This document shows positions 50,920 to 60,146 of a stretch of DNA of 64,000 nucleotides, in pieces. Made by a program: the position numbers and the translations under genes. This DNA comes from JACMLD01 sp038207265. Lineage in GTDB: Bacteria > Bacteroidota > Bacteroidia > Chitinophagales > Chitinophagaceae. The stretch covers positions 1-64,000 of the forward strand of contig JBBQZZ010000014.1 in assembly GCA_038207265.1 (NCBI GenBank). The letters are read 5' to 3'. The notes below the pieces were generated by a model, which saw nothing but the letters and a program-made list of their open reading frames with translations, ran no database searches and had not been told where the DNA came from. Every line of letters begins with the position of its first letter. Positions within the stretch are counted from its first letter, which is position 1.

Positions 50920-52029
50920 ATGCCAGGTAAACTTCAGCAAGATCATTTTAAAGTAACTGCTAAACCAAAAACTGAAAATGAACAATACAAAGCGGGTCGC
51001 GGGGCTCAATTCAATACCCGCAATAAGTTCTTAAAAACAGAGAACACCAAAGAACATGTAGAAGGAATAGATGACTGGACGGAAGAATCATTGCCCACAC
51101 AGTTTATAGAACAGGAGTCCAAATCAATCGTTAATAAAATCGAAAGTCCGGATGTGGGCATGAGTTATAGCATGAACCCCTATGCCGGTTGCGAACACGG
51201 CTGTATTTATTGCTATGCAAGAAATGTGCATGAATACTGGGGCTATAGTGCGGGAACCGACTTCGAACAAAAAATCATTGTAAAGAAAAATGCGCCGCAA
51301 TTGCTCCGCAAGTTTTTAATGCATCCCAAATGGAATTGTGCACCCATCATGCTAAGTGGCAATACAGACTGTTATCAACCCGCAGAACAGAAATACCGGC
51401 TCACCCGGCAATTGCTGGAAGTCTGCAATGAGTTCAACCAGCCGGCAGGTATCCTTACCAAGAATTCCTGGATATTAAAAGACAAAGATGTGTTGCAGGA
51501 AATGGCAAAAAAGAAATTGGTATCGGCCATGGTCTCCATTACCTCTTTTAACGAAGACCTGCGCCGGGTAATGGAACCCCGCACTACTACAGCCAAACAA
51601 AAACTAAAAGTAATAGAAGAGCTGAGTAAATCCGGGGTACGCATGGGTGTTATGATGGGACCCATGATACCCGGACTGAACGAACACGAAATGCAACGCA
51701 TTATGAAAGCAGCAGCTGACAATGGTGCTACATTTACTGCCTATACTTTCATAAGACTCAATGGTGCAATAAAATTTTTATTTCATGATTGGTTATATAA
51801 GAACTTTCCGGACAGGGCAGACAAGGTATGGCACCTCATAGAACAGAGTCACGGCGGGCAAGTTAACGACACGCGCTATGGTGTGCGCATGCGTGGCGAA
51901 GGAAGTATTGCACAGATGGTACAACAGCAGTATAAAAAATACGGAAAACTATATAACATGAATGCAGAAGAATGGAGTTTGGATACCAGTATTTTTCGAA
52001 GACCGGGGGCACAGGGAAAATTGTTTTGA
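50920..52029 (+). CDS. Radical SAM protein, PA0069/SPL-like family
   Basis: A 369-aa radical SAM protein with CEHGCIYCYAR as the [4Fe-4S] Cys-x3-Cys-x2-Cys motif inside MNPYAGCEHGC, and MLSGNTDCYQPAEQKYRLT. The length fits PA0069-type proteins. I take ATG 50920 (MPGKLQQDHFKVTAK) as start because the 84 residues before it are a translation of the tandem repeat array. Substrate unknown. It ends 54 bp before a convergent gene with a shared terminator. Confidence 0.88.
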   Translation: MPGKLQQDHFKVTAKPKTENEQYKAGRGAQFNTRNKFLKTENTKEHVEGIDDWTEESLPTQFIEQESKSIVNKIESPDVGMSYSMNPYAGCEHGCIYCYARNVHEYWGYSAGTDFEQKIIVKKNAPQLLRKFLMHPKWNCAPIMLSGNTDCYQPAEQKYRLTRQLLEVCNEFNQPAGILTKNSWILKDKDVLQEMAKKKLVSAMVSITSFNEDLRRVMEPRTTTAKQKLKVIEELSKSGVRMGVMMGPMIPGLNEHEMQRIMKAAADNGATFTAYTFIRLNGAIKFLFHDWLYKNFPDRADKVWHLIEQSHGGQVNDTRYGVRMRGEGSIAQMVQQQYKKYGKLYNMNAEEWSLDTSIFRRPGAQGKLF

Positions 52030-52053
52030 TACAATTCTCAAACGCTCATTATT

Positions 52054-52076
52054 GAAAACCGGGATAACCGGTTTTC
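52054..52076. terminator. Bidirectional terminator
   Basis: GAAAACCGG-GATAA-CCGGTTTTC: a 9-bp perfect stem with A and T runs on either side. It lies between the convergent radical SAM gene and the 52.1 kb hypothetical gene. Confidence 0.85.
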
Positions 52077-52082
52077 TAAATT

Positions 52083-52352
52083 TTATGCCGTATATCGTTT
52101 CTTCATTTCAATTCCTGCAAGAATGCCACGAGCCTCTATAATTTCCCTGCATAGAAATTCAATCTCCGGTGCGTCCTGTAATATATTCAGCTCTTCCAGC
52201 ATTTGTTTGAAAGTAGCAATTCTTTCCCGGTAATACACTTCCATTACTTCTATCGAATCTGCCATAACTGGTTTCACTGCAGGCGCAGTAAAAGAGGGGG
52301 TTCCAGTTTTAATGCTGGATTTCTTTGTGGTGGTTGCTAGCTCTTGTCTCAT
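52083..52352 (-). CDS. Small hypothetical helical protein
   Basis: An 89-aa protein. A Thr/Ser/Pro-rich N-terminus (TTTKKSSIKTGTPSFTAPAV) is followed by two predicted helices (VMEVYYRERIATFKQMLEEL; APEIEFLCREIIEARGILAG). There is no signal peptide or membrane segment. The family is not recognised. It is supported by a clean frame, an ATG start and a terminator at its 3' side. Confidence 0.55.
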   Translation of the reverse strand: MRQELATTTKKSSIKTGTPSFTAPAVKPVMADSIEVMEVYYRERIATFKQMLEELNILQDAPEIEFLCREIIEARGILAGIEMKKRYTA

Positions 52353-52512
52353 AATAAAAATTTAATTGAACACTTTTTTGTTTTGAAATACTTTCTTTAA
52401 CGGTGTAGAGCTTAGTTCAGTAGTTTGGTATGCTTTTTCAAAGTTGCTTCATTATCAATAGTCAGACAAGCGTTTTCATACCGATTTTTATGCGTATTAA
52501 CGGCAGTCAAAA

Positions 52513-52528
52513 TAAGTAGTTCTACTTA
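52513..52528. promoter_or_regulatory. Palindrome upstream of the two-component operon
   Basis: TAAGTAG-TT-CTACTTA is a perfect 7-bp inverted repeat 59 bp before the ATG at 52587. A candidate regulator site; which protein binds is unknown. Confidence 0.4.
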
Positions 52529-52586
52529 CGATAAGTTTGACGCTTGTTGATACTTTTAATCAGTATTAACTTCTAAAACGACCATT

Positions 52587-53075
52587 ATGCGTAAGATTAA
52601 AAAATCGTTATCCGCTGCTGTTGTGCTTACGGTAGCCTTTACTTCCATCAGTTTATTGTTTTTTTCCTGCAAAGAAGCGGTGGGCGTAACCATTCCACTT
52701 CCGAAAGACACATCGGCATTGGGGAAAATTGACCATTTTATTCCGTTGGATCAACTGGAAGTTTTGAAGAAAGACTTCGCTGTACAGCAAGACAGCATCA
52801 ATCGCGGTGTACCCAATCTTTATATCCCCACCAGCGAAGCATTCAATAAAGCTGCCCTGCTTGAACTTTTAAAAGACCCAAACAATGTTGGTATTCGCAT
52901 TTACTACGGCGTAAAAAAAGGAGACAACAGGAACGAATTCCGCATGGTATTGGTTGGCGTGGATCAGCAGGGAAAGGATTTATTGATCACAAGAGGTTCG
53001 GCGATAGCAAGTAAAATTGGGGGCGATACACGGTTCGGACTGGAATTTGGACAATGTAATCCACCATGCCATTAA
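52587..53075 (+). CDS. Hypothetical lipoprotein
   Basis: A 162-aa protein. A hydrophobic leader ends in a lipobox-like ISLLFFSCKEA, followed by a soluble domain (LKKDFAVQQDSINRGVPNLY) and a Cys-containing C-terminal tip (FGLEFGQCNPPCH). I do not recognise the family. It lies 36 bp before the 7TM gene of a sensor kinase operon, so it may be part of the same signalling unit, for example as a periplasmic sensor or target. Confidence 0.65.
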   Translation: MRKIKKSLSAAVVLTVAFTSISLLFFSCKEAVGVTIPLPKDTSALGKIDHFIPLDQLEVLKKDFAVQQDSINRGVPNLYIPTSEAFNKAALLELLKDPNNVGIRIYYGVKKGDNRNEFRMVLVGVDQQGKDLLITRGSAIASKIGGDTRFGLEFGQCNPPCH

Positions 53076-53111
53076 TACCCGATACGATTCGCTTGTTTAT
53101 AATCATGGCAG

Positions 53112-53777
53112 ATGACTAATACTTTGATTTTTATTTTAAGCCTGAGTATTGCCGTTGCAGCTATCATTGGCGTGATAAGATTTAACAAAATTGACAAATC
53201 TTATTATCCCTTTATATTCAGTGTATGGATTTCATTGCTGGTGGAGTTAACTACCCGCCTGCTGATGATGGGCGGTAATAAAAATGCATTGGCAATATTT
53301 TATAATGTCTATATACTGGTAGATTTTTCACTTTATTTTATGCTGTTCTACAACTGGAAGTTGTTTGGACACAACAAAAGAATTTCACTTTTGATTGGAA
53401 CATTTATACTCGTTTGCTGGATAGTGACTACGTTTTTTATTGTTGGAGCCACAACACCCAATTATATATTCACTATTATATATTCATTTGCATTGGTTTT
53501 TTTCAGTGTGAATGCTTTTAATAAATTTATTGTAAATGAGAAAGGAAATATTTTTACCAATGCCAGGTTTTGGATTTGCCTGGGGTTGACAATTTTTTAC
53601 ACATTTTTTATTGTTACCAATACAACCAGTTTATCGGTATTTCAACTGAAAGTAAGCGTGGCGTTTCGCCGCAACCTGCATGAAATAAACGTATTTTCAA
53701 ATTTATTGGTTAACACAATGTATGCAATTGCAGTATTATGGGTGCCCAGGAAAAAGCATTTTACCAGTCTCTTCTGA
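53112..53777 (+). CDS. Seven-TM membrane protein linked to a sensor kinase
   Basis: A 221-aa protein made almost entirely of seven hydrophobic segments (for example LSIAVAAIIGVI, VDFSLYFMLFYNW, GTFILVCWIVTTFFIV, NTMYAIAVLWV). Its last 40 bp overlap the start of the histidine kinase gene. Proteins of this kind may act as the sensing part of a two-component system. There is no enzymatic motif and the signal is unknown. Confidence 0.75.
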   Translation: MTNTLIFILSLSIAVAAIIGVIRFNKIDKSYYPFIFSVWISLLVELTTRLLMMGGNKNALAIFYNVYILVDFSLYFMLFYNWKLFGHNKRISLLIGTFILVCWIVTTFFIVGATTPNYIFTIIYSFALVFFSVNAFNKFIVNEKGNIFTNARFWICLGLTIFYTFFIVTNTTSLSVFQLKVSVAFRRNLHEINVFSNLLVNTMYAIAVLWVPRKKHFTSLF

Positions 53778-54484
53778 TAATAGTAGCAATAGTTGGAATT
53801 ATCCTATTGTACTTTATTATAACCATAATTCGCTACCAGCGGAGAAGCATGCGGCTGCACAAAGAAAAAATACAAGCCGAAATTGATACGCTTGAAAATG
53901 AACGCAAGCGCATTGCATCGGACCTGCACGATGAACTAGGACCCTTGCTGTCAGCAGTTAAGTTACAGATCAATAACCTGGAAACGACGGATGTGGCAGA
54001 TTTGCAACTGATTGAAAAATCAAGCACACATATTGACAACATCATTAAAAAGTTAAGGGAAATTTCAAATGATTTAATGCCAAATACGCTGATGCGGAAA
54101 GGCCTTAAGATTGCATTGGAAGAGTTTATAGAAAATAGCCAGGAAGCAAGCAAACTTCCGGTTAAATTTATTTGCGAGCAGCAAATACAACTGGCACAGG
54201 ATAAAGAAATCAATCTGTATAGAATGGTGCAGGAGATTACCCACAATACCATCAAACATGCAAAAGCCACCATGTTCATCATTAAAATAAGTATACAGGA
54301 TAACCGCCTCTTCCTCATGACGGCCGATAACGGTATTGGTTTTGATTATTTTAATAAGATCCGCGACAATATAGGCCTGGGTCTTCGTAATTTACAAAGT
54401 CGTACAGAAGTGATGGGTGGAGAATTCAACTGCGTAGCAGAACCTGGCAAGGGTACTGCCTATACCATTGAAATACCTTTATAG
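53738..54484 (+). CDS. Sensor histidine kinase (HisKA_3)
   Basis: A 248-aa kinase. It has one N-terminal transmembrane helix (SLLIIVAIVGIILLYFIITII), a coiled linker, the phosphoacceptor motif SDLHDELGPLLSAVK (His64) of NarX/LiaS-type kinases, and an ATPase domain with QEITHNTIKHAKA (N box) and DNGIGFD. It lacks its own sensor domain, which the overlapping 7TM protein probably supplies. It transfers phosphate to the response regulator encoded next. Confidence 0.9.
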   Translation: MGAQEKAFYQSLLIIVAIVGIILLYFIITIIRYQRRSMRLHKEKIQAEIDTLENERKRIASDLHDELGPLLSAVKLQINNLETTDVADLQLIEKSSTHIDNIIKKLREISNDLMPNTLMRKGLKIALEEFIENSQEASKLPVKFICEQQIQLAQDKEINLYRMVQEITHNTIKHAKATMFIIKISIQDNRLFLMTADNGIGFDYFNKIRDNIGLGLRNLQSRTEVMGGEFNCVAEPGKGTAYTIEIPL

Positions 54485-54491
54485 ATGTTAT

Positions 54492-55163
54492 ATGAATGAA
54501 GCTGCTTCCATAAAAGTTGTTATTGCAGACGATCATGAAATTTTTCGTGATGGTTTACGGATGATGTTGCAAAAACAACCGGGTATCAACCTGCTGGCAG
54601 AAGCCGAAGACGGCAGAGAATTAATTGAACACATTAAACACCTGCAGCCCGACGTAGTAATTACAGATATAAAAATGCCGCGCATGGATGGCACAGCTGC
54701 CGTTAAGCACATAGCTGAGCATTATCCGAATATTGGTATCATTGCACTTACCATGTTTGATGAAGAAGACCTGATTATTGATATGCTGGAAGCTGGTGCC
54801 AAAGGATATTTATTAAAAAATGCCGATAAACATGAAATGATTGGCGCTATCAAAGCAGTTTATAACAATGAACCTTATTATTGTCAGCATACCTCTCACC
54901 GGTTGGCGCAAATGGTTGCCCGCAGCAAGTTTAATCCGTATGCGCAACACGTTAAGCCATTATTCAATGACCGCGAAAAGGAAATGATTACCTGCATTTG
55001 TGATGGCCTGACCAACAAGGAAATTGCAGCAAAAATATTCCTCAGTGTACGCACCGTAGAAGGACTTCGGATGAAATTATTAGAAAAGATGAATGTAAAA
55101 AATACTGCTGGCATCATTATCTACGCCATCAAGAACGACTTGTATGCAACACGCATAAAATAA
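54492..55163 (+). CDS. NarL/LuxR-family response regulator
   Basis: A 223-aa regulator. The receiver domain has acidic DDHE at the front, phosphoacceptor Asp59 (VVITDIKMPRMDG) and the conserved Lys in KGYLLKNADK. A LuxR-type HTH follows (NDREKEMITCICDGLTNKEI, then SVRTVEGLRMKLLEKM). The ATG at 54492 is chosen; the longer frame overlaps the kinase stop. It controls genes in response to the 7TM/kinase pair; the TonB receptor downstream on the other strand is a possible target. Confidence 0.9.
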   Translation: MNEAASIKVVIADDHEIFRDGLRMMLQKQPGINLLAEAEDGRELIEHIKHLQPDVVITDIKMPRMDGTAAVKHIAEHYPNIGIIALTMFDEEDLIIDMLEAGAKGYLLKNADKHEMIGAIKAVYNNEPYYCQHTSHRLAQMVARSKFNPYAQHVKPLFNDREKEMITCICDGLTNKEIAAKIFLSVRTVEGLRMKLLEKMNVKNTAGIIIYAIKNDLYATRIK

Positions 55164-55450
55164 ACCTGCAAAAGAACCACAAAGGCACAAAGCCACAGAG
55201 GAGCACGGAGGATTATTTAAAACGAAATGAACCACAAAGTCACAAAGCCACAGCGTAACACAGAGATTCGCTTATAATAACAGCAACTTATAAGTTACGC
55301 TCTGTGACCTCTCAATCCGAGTGTTTTCACTACTGGTAAAACCTCAAAATTGAAATATACTCTTTTTGCTTCCCGGGTTGTATAGAAATTTGTATCTCCC
55401 CCGTGTCTCTGTGACTTTGTGGTTCAAAAAAAATTCCATGGTTCAATAAA
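55164..55450. repeat. Intergenic region with three dispersed repeat copies
   Basis: Direct copies lie at 55174-55212 (GAACCACAAAGGCACAAAGC..) and 55228-55265 (GAACCACAAAGTCACAAAGC..). An inverted copy lies at 55398-55428 (GTGACTTTGTGGTTC). There is no gene. The region separates convergent response regulator and TonB receptor genes. Confidence 0.75.
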
Positions 55451-58288
55451 CTAGAAATTCAAAGCAATCTTTGTAAACAATCGTCTTCCGTTAAAGCCCA
55501 TTTGCACAGAATCCCAGGGTCCACCGCTTTCATTGTCCTCTGCATAACCTTTTGCCTGTGGATTCACACCAAGATCCGGATGAATATTAAACAAATTATC
55601 AGCCCCGATAAACAAACTGATCTTTTTAGAAAATCTATAGGATGCGTAAACATCGGTAGTAATCTTGTGATTGTAATTAAATACTTCCGGCACATATACA
55701 TTGGGGTTAGCATCGCTGGGTACACGCGGATTGATACCAGAATAATTTGGATTATCAAATCCACCCGGTGAACCTGGATTGGGTGCACTTCCATCCCCAA
55801 AACCCAACAAGACAATTTTTCCATAGGAAGTAAAATGAGCACCCAAACCAAAGTTGGCAAGTGTATAATCCAATCCCAGGGAAAACTTACTATTGGGTGC
55901 AGATGCTTTCAGGAATGCTTCTTCCCGGTCGCTGTAAAAAGTTTTTTTCTGCAATTGCGTATTGCTCAGCGCAGATGGGTAATGAGTTTCATCAATGGTC
56001 AGGTGTTGTACATTACCAGCCAGCAATACCTTCAGGCTGTTGCGGTTCCAGTGAAAAGTATAGTCTGCCACAATATCCAATCCTATATTGGTGGTACTAA
56101 CAGCGTTGGCAAAAAACTGTGCAGTGGAGACCTCTGCCGGAAACTGGGAAGTAAAAGAAGCGGGCAATGTTGCATCGTCTTTACTGAACAAACCAGAAAG
56201 CACAACCCGGTCTTTTACCTTAACAATATAACCGTCTACAGTAACCGTAAATCCTGTTAGCGGTTTCCACGAAAATCCAAGGCTTCCATTGATAGAAGTT
56301 TCCTGTTTCAAATCTGGTATGCCTGCAGCTCTCGCGATAGAACTGGTATTGGGAGCGATGAGTGATTGTACCAGTTGTCCCCCGCTGAAGGAAGTAAGCG
56401 TATTACTGAAATGTATTTGCGCCAGCGATGGTGCACGGAAACCCGTACTCACAGAACCCCTGATATTGAAATTATCCAATACTTTATAACGCGTGGCCAG
56501 TTTACCGGTCAAGACAGATCCAAAATCTGAATAATTTTCAAATCTTACCGCGGCATCTACCAACCATTTTTTGGTGATATCAAGTGCGGCATCAACATAC
56601 ACCCCTTCGTTGTTACGGTTAGAATGTACGGCGTCTGTATTGCTGAATCCGGGAAAACCCTGGGAGCCGGAAGCCTGTACGCCATTGGGATCATAATTCT
56701 TATAAGAAAGATCCTCACCACTAAAAATAGTATATTTTTCATACCGGAACTCTGCACCAAAACCAAGGTTCAATCCACTGGCTACTGTTTTAAAAGTTTT
56801 ATTGAAATCCAGGTTCAGTGTATTTTGTAAAAAGTTGAAACCACCGTCATCAAAGTGGGTGGGCGTTGCTTTTCCTATCTGCGAAGCATTGAATGTTTTA
56901 TCGCCATAATAATGAAAATCATTATAACCAATGGTATTGCTCAAATCCCATCCCCAGTCTTTACCGGCGCTGCCCCTGATTCCAGCAGCAAAAGAGATGT
57001 CGGTAATATGCGTTTGTATATGCGGGTTATAATAAACTTCTCCATCGTTGGAAGTATGCATGATGGAAGGCACGTCAATACGGTTACCACCGGCATCAAC
57101 CGGGAAGCGCTCAGGTTTAGCACTCCAGTTTCTTGAATAGGCAAAAGCATCGGAAGCTTTATAGTTGTAGCCGCCAAAAGAATAAAAAGTTGTTTTACCA
57201 CCTGCACTGGTGGGTACTTCCATATTGTACATAATGCCTGCGGTAGTAACGGAACCATCTCCAAATGCCCTGCGGCCGGTATTCAGATAAGGCAACGCAT
57301 TTTTATTTCCATAAGCATTCATCGTATCAACCTGGCGATAGGTTTTTGCCTGGCGAAGAAAATCGGCAGAAACATTGATAAAGCCGCCGTTTTTACCAAT
57401 AGCAGCGCCATTGTTTACAGACAATGTATATGTACCGCCATCAATGGCGTTACCAGAATAATATTGATTGCCGGAATTGAATTTACGTGCATTGAATTTG
57501 GTGTCGTTATAACCGGCCCATCCTGCATTTACTGACCAATGGTTAATGTCTTTTTTTAGAATGATATTGATTACACCTGCAATGGCATCAGAACCATATT
57601 GTGCAGAAGCACCATCCCGTAATATTTCGATGCGATCAACCGCTGTTTGGGGAAAGCCATTCATGTCAACTCCGGAATTGGCGCGGCCTCTTGTGCCAAA
57701 CAATCCTACAAACGCTGTAGAATGTCTTCTTTTACCATTGATTAAAACAAGGGTATGATCCGGACCCAAACCTCTTAAAGTACCCAAATCAATGTGATCG
57801 GCACCGTCTGCACCACTTTGTTTATTATAATTGAATGAAGGTGCCGCGATATTCAATGCAGAAGTGAGATCCATTTTTGCAGTGGGTAAACCAACCTGGT
57901 TGATGCGGATGATATCAACCGGTACAGGGGTTTCAATCTTTGCCCTGGCACCGCCTCTTGATCCTACAAATACAATTTCGTTCAGCTCTGTAGCCGCATT
58001 TTCCAGTCCAATGGTCAGTGTTGTCTCATTGCCAACTTTTATGGATTGCGTTTTGTATCCTACAATACTTATTTCCAACACATCATTAGGACCGGCTGTT
58101 ATACTAAAAGCGCCATCCTTATTGGTAATGGTTCCTTTCTTAGTAGCCTTTACCCGGATAGAAACATCTGGTAGTGGATTGCCTGTTTTTGAATCCGTTA
58201 TTTTACCGGTAACGGTTTGGGCCTGGGCAATCAGCGTAAATGAAATTGCTAACATCAGCATACATAGAACCTTTGGTAAGCGTCTCAT
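55451..58288 (-). CDS. TonB-dependent receptor with CarboxypepD-like domain
   Basis: A 945-aa receptor. It has a signal peptide (LCMLMLAISFTLIAQAQ), a carboxypeptidase-like domain (VTGKITDSKTGNPLPDVSIR), and a plug with LRGLGPDHTLVLINGKRRH, RIEILRDGASAQYGSDAIAG and VINIILKKDI. The large barrel ends FNGRRLFTKIALNF with the C-terminal aromatic. Insert loops are long (GDGSAPNPGSPGGFDNPNYS). It transports an unknown substrate across the outer membrane. No SusD-like partner is next to it. It is convergent with the two-component operon. Confidence 0.92.
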   Translation of the reverse strand: MRRLPKVLCMLMLAISFTLIAQAQTVTGKITDSKTGNPLPDVSIRVKATKKGTITNKDGAFSITAGPNDVLEISIVGYKTQSIKVGNETTLTIGLENAATELNEIVFVGSRGGARAKIETPVPVDIIRINQVGLPTAKMDLTSALNIAAPSFNYNKQSGADGADHIDLGTLRGLGPDHTLVLINGKRRHSTAFVGLFGTRGRANSGVDMNGFPQTAVDRIEILRDGASAQYGSDAIAGVINIILKKDINHWSVNAGWAGYNDTKFNARKFNSGNQYYSGNAIDGGTYTLSVNNGAAIGKNGGFINVSADFLRQAKTYRQVDTMNAYGNKNALPYLNTGRRAFGDGSVTTAGIMYNMEVPTSAGGKTTFYSFGGYNYKASDAFAYSRNWSAKPERFPVDAGGNRIDVPSIMHTSNDGEVYYNPHIQTHITDISFAAGIRGSAGKDWGWDLSNTIGYNDFHYYGDKTFNASQIGKATPTHFDDGGFNFLQNTLNLDFNKTFKTVASGLNLGFGAEFRYEKYTIFSGEDLSYKNYDPNGVQASGSQGFPGFSNTDAVHSNRNNEGVYVDAALDITKKWLVDAAVRFENYSDFGSVLTGKLATRYKVLDNFNIRGSVSTGFRAPSLAQIHFSNTLTSFSGGQLVQSLIAPNTSSIARAAGIPDLKQETSINGSLGFSWKPLTGFTVTVDGYIVKVKDRVVLSGLFSKDDATLPASFTSQFPAEVSTAQFFANAVSTTNIGLDIVADYTFHWNRNSLKVLLAGNVQHLTIDETHYPSALSNTQLQKKTFYSDREEAFLKASAPNSKFSLGLDYTLANFGLGAHFTSYGKIVLLGFGDGSAPNPGSPGGFDNPNYSGINPRVPSDANPNVYVPEVFNYNHKITTDVYASYRFSKKISLFIGADNLFNIHPDLGVNPQAKGYAEDNESGGPWDSVQMGFNGRRLFTKIALNF

Positions 58289-58588
58289 ACAATTAGTTTA
58301 GTTAAGTAATGAGTCGTTTATCATGCGATAAACAACCTGCAATAACAATTGGGTTTTGAAAAATGAGTTTATCATCGGGAAAAATGAAATAAAACTCAAA
58401 AAAATTGATACGGCGTAGCAGTCGGTTTTCAAATATACCATCAACCGGTGAATTATGCGTATTAATCGGTTGAAAGTTTTTTGGTAGATGCCGCAAAATA
58501 ATCTTGTCGGTACGCAGACTTTTGAATCAACAACCACAAAATTCAGTTGTTAATAATGGCATGAAAAATTGCTATATTTTTACGCATC

Positions 58589-60037
58589 ATGCAAAATGCA
58601 ACAGAAGAGATTCGTCAATTGTTTTCTACCGTGAAGAATGAACCGGTTAAGCAAATAGATAAGATTCCGCAATCGGGCAGCGACCGGATCTATTATCGTA
58701 TCCTTACAGAATCCGGCAGCTATATTGCAACTACGGGTCATAATGTAAAAGAAAATAACACGTTCATCCACTTCAGCAGGCAATTTAAAAAAGCGGGTTG
58801 CCCGGTGCCGCAGATTCTTGCTGTCAATGATGATCAGACCATTTACCTGCAGGAAGATTTTGGGGATGTTTCTTTATTGAATAAGTTGGAAACGCATGGG
58901 TACAATGAATATGTTTATAGTCTCTTTAAACAAAGCCTGAAAGAACTGGCAAAACTCCAGGTAAACGGTGGCCGGCATATTGATTATAATTTGTGCCTCA
59001 CTGCAAAGGAATTTGGAAAGCAGGCAATTTTGTCGGACCTGCTTTACTTTAAATATTATTTCCTGGATACATTAAAATATGCTTATGATAAACAGGCACT
59101 GCTGAATGATTTTGAGGCATTGAGTACTTACCTGACACAAACGGAAAATAAATATTTCATGTTCCGCGATTTTCAGAGTCGCAATGTGATGATCAAAGAT
59201 GATAAAGTTCATTTTATAGATTACCAGGGCGGCATGCGCGGAGCCTTACAATATGATGTGGCTTCTCTTTTGTGGCAGGCAAGGGCAGAACTGCCAGACG
59301 ACTGGAAAAAAAGCCTGCTTGATTATTATATAGATGAAGCGAACAAGCTATTGGAAATACCTGCAGACAACACCGTTTTTACTACCCAATACAATGGTTA
59401 TGTATTGATTCGTTTATTGCAGGTATTGGGTGCCTATGGATTCCGCGGTTTATTTGAACGCAAAGCTCAGTTTCTGACCAGTATTCCATTGGCACTCCTC
59501 AACCTGAAATGGTTTTCAGAAAACAGAAGCATGGGAATTGCTGTTCCTGAATTTGAAAAATGCCTGCGTTTTTGTGTGAGCGATGAAGTCATCAACCGGT
59601 TTGAACCCTTGCGTGCTACAGCAGAAACAGCATTGACGGTAACCATCAATAGTTTTTCCTATAAAAAAGGAATCCCCCAGGATGAATCTGAAAACGGCGG
59701 TGGCTTTGTGTTTGATTGCCGTGGCATTTTAAATCCGGGGCGTTTTGATGCATTCAAAAAATTAACCGGCAGGGATAAAAGCGTTAAAGATTTCCTGGAA
59801 CAGCAAACCAAAATGCCCGATTTCCTCAACAGTGTTTTTGACATAGCAGATATATCAGTAACGGACTACATTAAACGCAATTTCAGCAGCCTCATGATCA
59901 GCTTTGGCTGCACTGGTGGACAGCACAGGAGTGTTTATGCTGCAGATGCGCTGGCAAGGCATTTAAAAAATAAGTTTCATGTGAAGATTAATTTGCAGCA
60001 TAGGGTGCAGGACGAGAAGAACTGGATCAACGGATAG
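58589..60037 (+). CDS. AmgK-type sugar kinase fused to RapZ C-terminal domain
   Basis: A 482-aa fusion. Residues 1-330 form an aminoglycoside-phosphotransferase-like kinase (YYRILTESGSYIATTGHNVK; catalytic FRDFQSRNVMIKDDKVHFID, then YQGGMRGALQYDVASLLWQA), the AmgK pattern for phosphorylating MurNAc at C1. Residues about 348-482 are a RapZ C-terminal domain (FVFDCRGILNPGRFDAFKKL; ISFGCTGGQHRSVYAADALA). In other bacteria RapZ senses glucosamine-6-phosphate. The fusion suggests that amino-sugar status controls recycling. It precedes a MurU-like gene by 109 bp on the same strand. Confidence 0.88.
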   Translation: MQNATEEIRQLFSTVKNEPVKQIDKIPQSGSDRIYYRILTESGSYIATTGHNVKENNTFIHFSRQFKKAGCPVPQILAVNDDQTIYLQEDFGDVSLLNKLETHGYNEYVYSLFKQSLKELAKLQVNGGRHIDYNLCLTAKEFGKQAILSDLLYFKYYFLDTLKYAYDKQALLNDFEALSTYLTQTENKYFMFRDFQSRNVMIKDDKVHFIDYQGGMRGALQYDVASLLWQARAELPDDWKKSLLDYYIDEANKLLEIPADNTVFTTQYNGYVLIRLLQVLGAYGFRGLFERKAQFLTSIPLALLNLKWFSENRSMGIAVPEFEKCLRFCVSDEVINRFEPLRATAETALTVTINSFSYKKGIPQDESENGGGFVFDCRGILNPGRFDAFKKLTGRDKSVKDFLEQQTKMPDFLNSVFDIADISVTDYIKRNFSSLMISFGCTGGQHRSVYAADALARHLKNKFHVKINLQHRVQDEKNWING

Positions 60038-60146
60038 TAAGTGAGTAGTAAATAGGGAGTAGGTAAGCAGGCAGGAGATATAAAACATTATAATTGAAAA
60101 GAATGGTCAACTATAATTCACAAAATTCCCTTTTAGGGGCAGGGGT

